Shown in pieces: positions 60,545 through 60,651 of a stretch of DNA of 60,651 bases. The stretch is from positions 1 to 60,651 of the forward strand of contig JBDLRB010000032.1 of the NCBI GenBank assembly GCA_039800205.1. The letters are read 5' to 3'. The stretch comes from SYIM01 sp039800205. GTDB taxonomy: Bacteria > Pseudomonadota > Gammaproteobacteria > Burkholderiales > Burkholderiaceae_E. The notes beneath the pieces are model-generated. The model made no database searches. It saw only the letters and a list, made by a program, of their open reading frames with translations, and was not told the DNA's origin. Within the stretch, counting starts at the first letter, position 1; every line of letters begins with the position of its first letter. A program made the translations under genes and the position numbers.

Positions 60545-60651
60545 TCAGCCGGCCTGATGGTAGGCCGTCACCCGGTCGACCTCGTCTTTCGACCCCAGGA
60601 TCACGGACACCCTCTGGTGCAGTTTTTCGGGGGCGATGTCGAGGATGCGCT
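60545..60651 (-). CDS. fbp: Fructose-1,6-bisphosphatase class I, C-terminal fragment
   Basis: The last 35 codons of a leftward gene entering from the right edge. The peptide RILDIAPEKLHQRVSVILGS, followed by KDEVDRVTAYHQAG and a TGA stop at 60547-60545, matches the C-terminal segment of class I FBPases, in which the LHQR motif is diagnostic. The 5' part lies outside the window. Confidence 0.85.
   Translation of the reverse strand, partial: RILDIAPEKLHQRVSVILGSKDEVDRVTAYHQAG

Noticed and set aside
1..60651. Mobile elements, prophage, CRISPR arrays, tRNA or rRNA genes
   Set aside because: I found no transposase, integrase, repeat-spacer array or recognisable tRNA/rRNA sequence; a tRNAscan or Infernal run would be needed to exclude small RNA genes fully.

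Overview
The window is GC-rich chromosomal DNA from a betaproteobacterium, most likely of the order Burkholderiales. The evidence is the housekeeping gene orders rplM-rpsI-argC-erpA-anmK-M23-tyrS, glyA-nrdR-rib-nusB-thiL-pgpA-pncC, recA-recX-sucCD and yqgE-ruvX-pyrR-pyrB-pyrC', together with three Bug-type solute-binding proteins, a family greatly expanded in that order. Genes are dense, often overlap by a few bases, and several use TTG or GTG starts. I saw no tRNA, rRNA, CRISPR array, prophage, transposase or integrase.

Bases 1-9157 form an accessory catabolic region. Two carotenoid/lignostilbene-type oxygenase paralogues bracket it: one is cut by the left edge, the other heads a six-gene leftward operon. 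The operon continues with an AMP-dependent acyl-CoA ligase, two Bug periplasmic binding proteins, a short-chain dehydrogenase and an alpha/beta hydrolase. A two-domain HxlR-type regulator is divergent from the first oxygenase. The parts fit import of a carboxylated substrate, oxidative alkene cleavage and CoA activation; the substrate is unknown.

Bases 9215-17933 carry coq7, an OsmC-like gene, then a 636-base gap. The gap holds a strong promoter driving a predicted RNA of about 61 nt whose first hairpin displays an anti-Shine-Dalgarno-like CUCCUC loop and which ends in a perfect terminator. The rplM promoter follows. After it come rplM-rpsI, argC, erpA, anmK, an M23 peptidase, tyrS and a histidine phosphatase.

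Bases 18098-32720 hold one-carbon, deoxynucleotide-control, riboflavin, thiamine and phospholipid genes (glyA, nrdR, ribD, ribE, a ribB with a degenerate GTP-cyclohydrolase tail, ribH, nusB, thiL, pgpA, pncC). They are followed by LexA-controlled recA with recX, then sucCD, a TerC membrane protein and rubredoxin. A thiamine-diphosphate enzyme on the opposite strand lies between nrdR and ribD.

Bases 32747-41262 hold a photolyase, yqgE, ruvX, pyrR, pyrB, a dihydroorotase homologue that has lost its metal-binding histidines, an acyltransferase, apaH and a phosphohexomutase. Bases 41287-48387 encode a whole tripartite RND efflux system with a TetR regulator, interrupted by an isoaspartate methyltransferase-like gene.

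Bases 48537-60651 are mixed: a glycine-zipper envelope protein, uppP, trmB, a predicted outer-membrane protein next to a Tgl-type transglutaminase homologue, a Bug protein with an Fe(II)/2-oxoglutarate dioxygenase and a divergent XRE regulator, kup, a CysB-like regulator, a lipoprotein, a histone-deacetylase-family hydrolase, and the 3' end of a class I fructose-1,6-bisphosphatase gene at the right edge.
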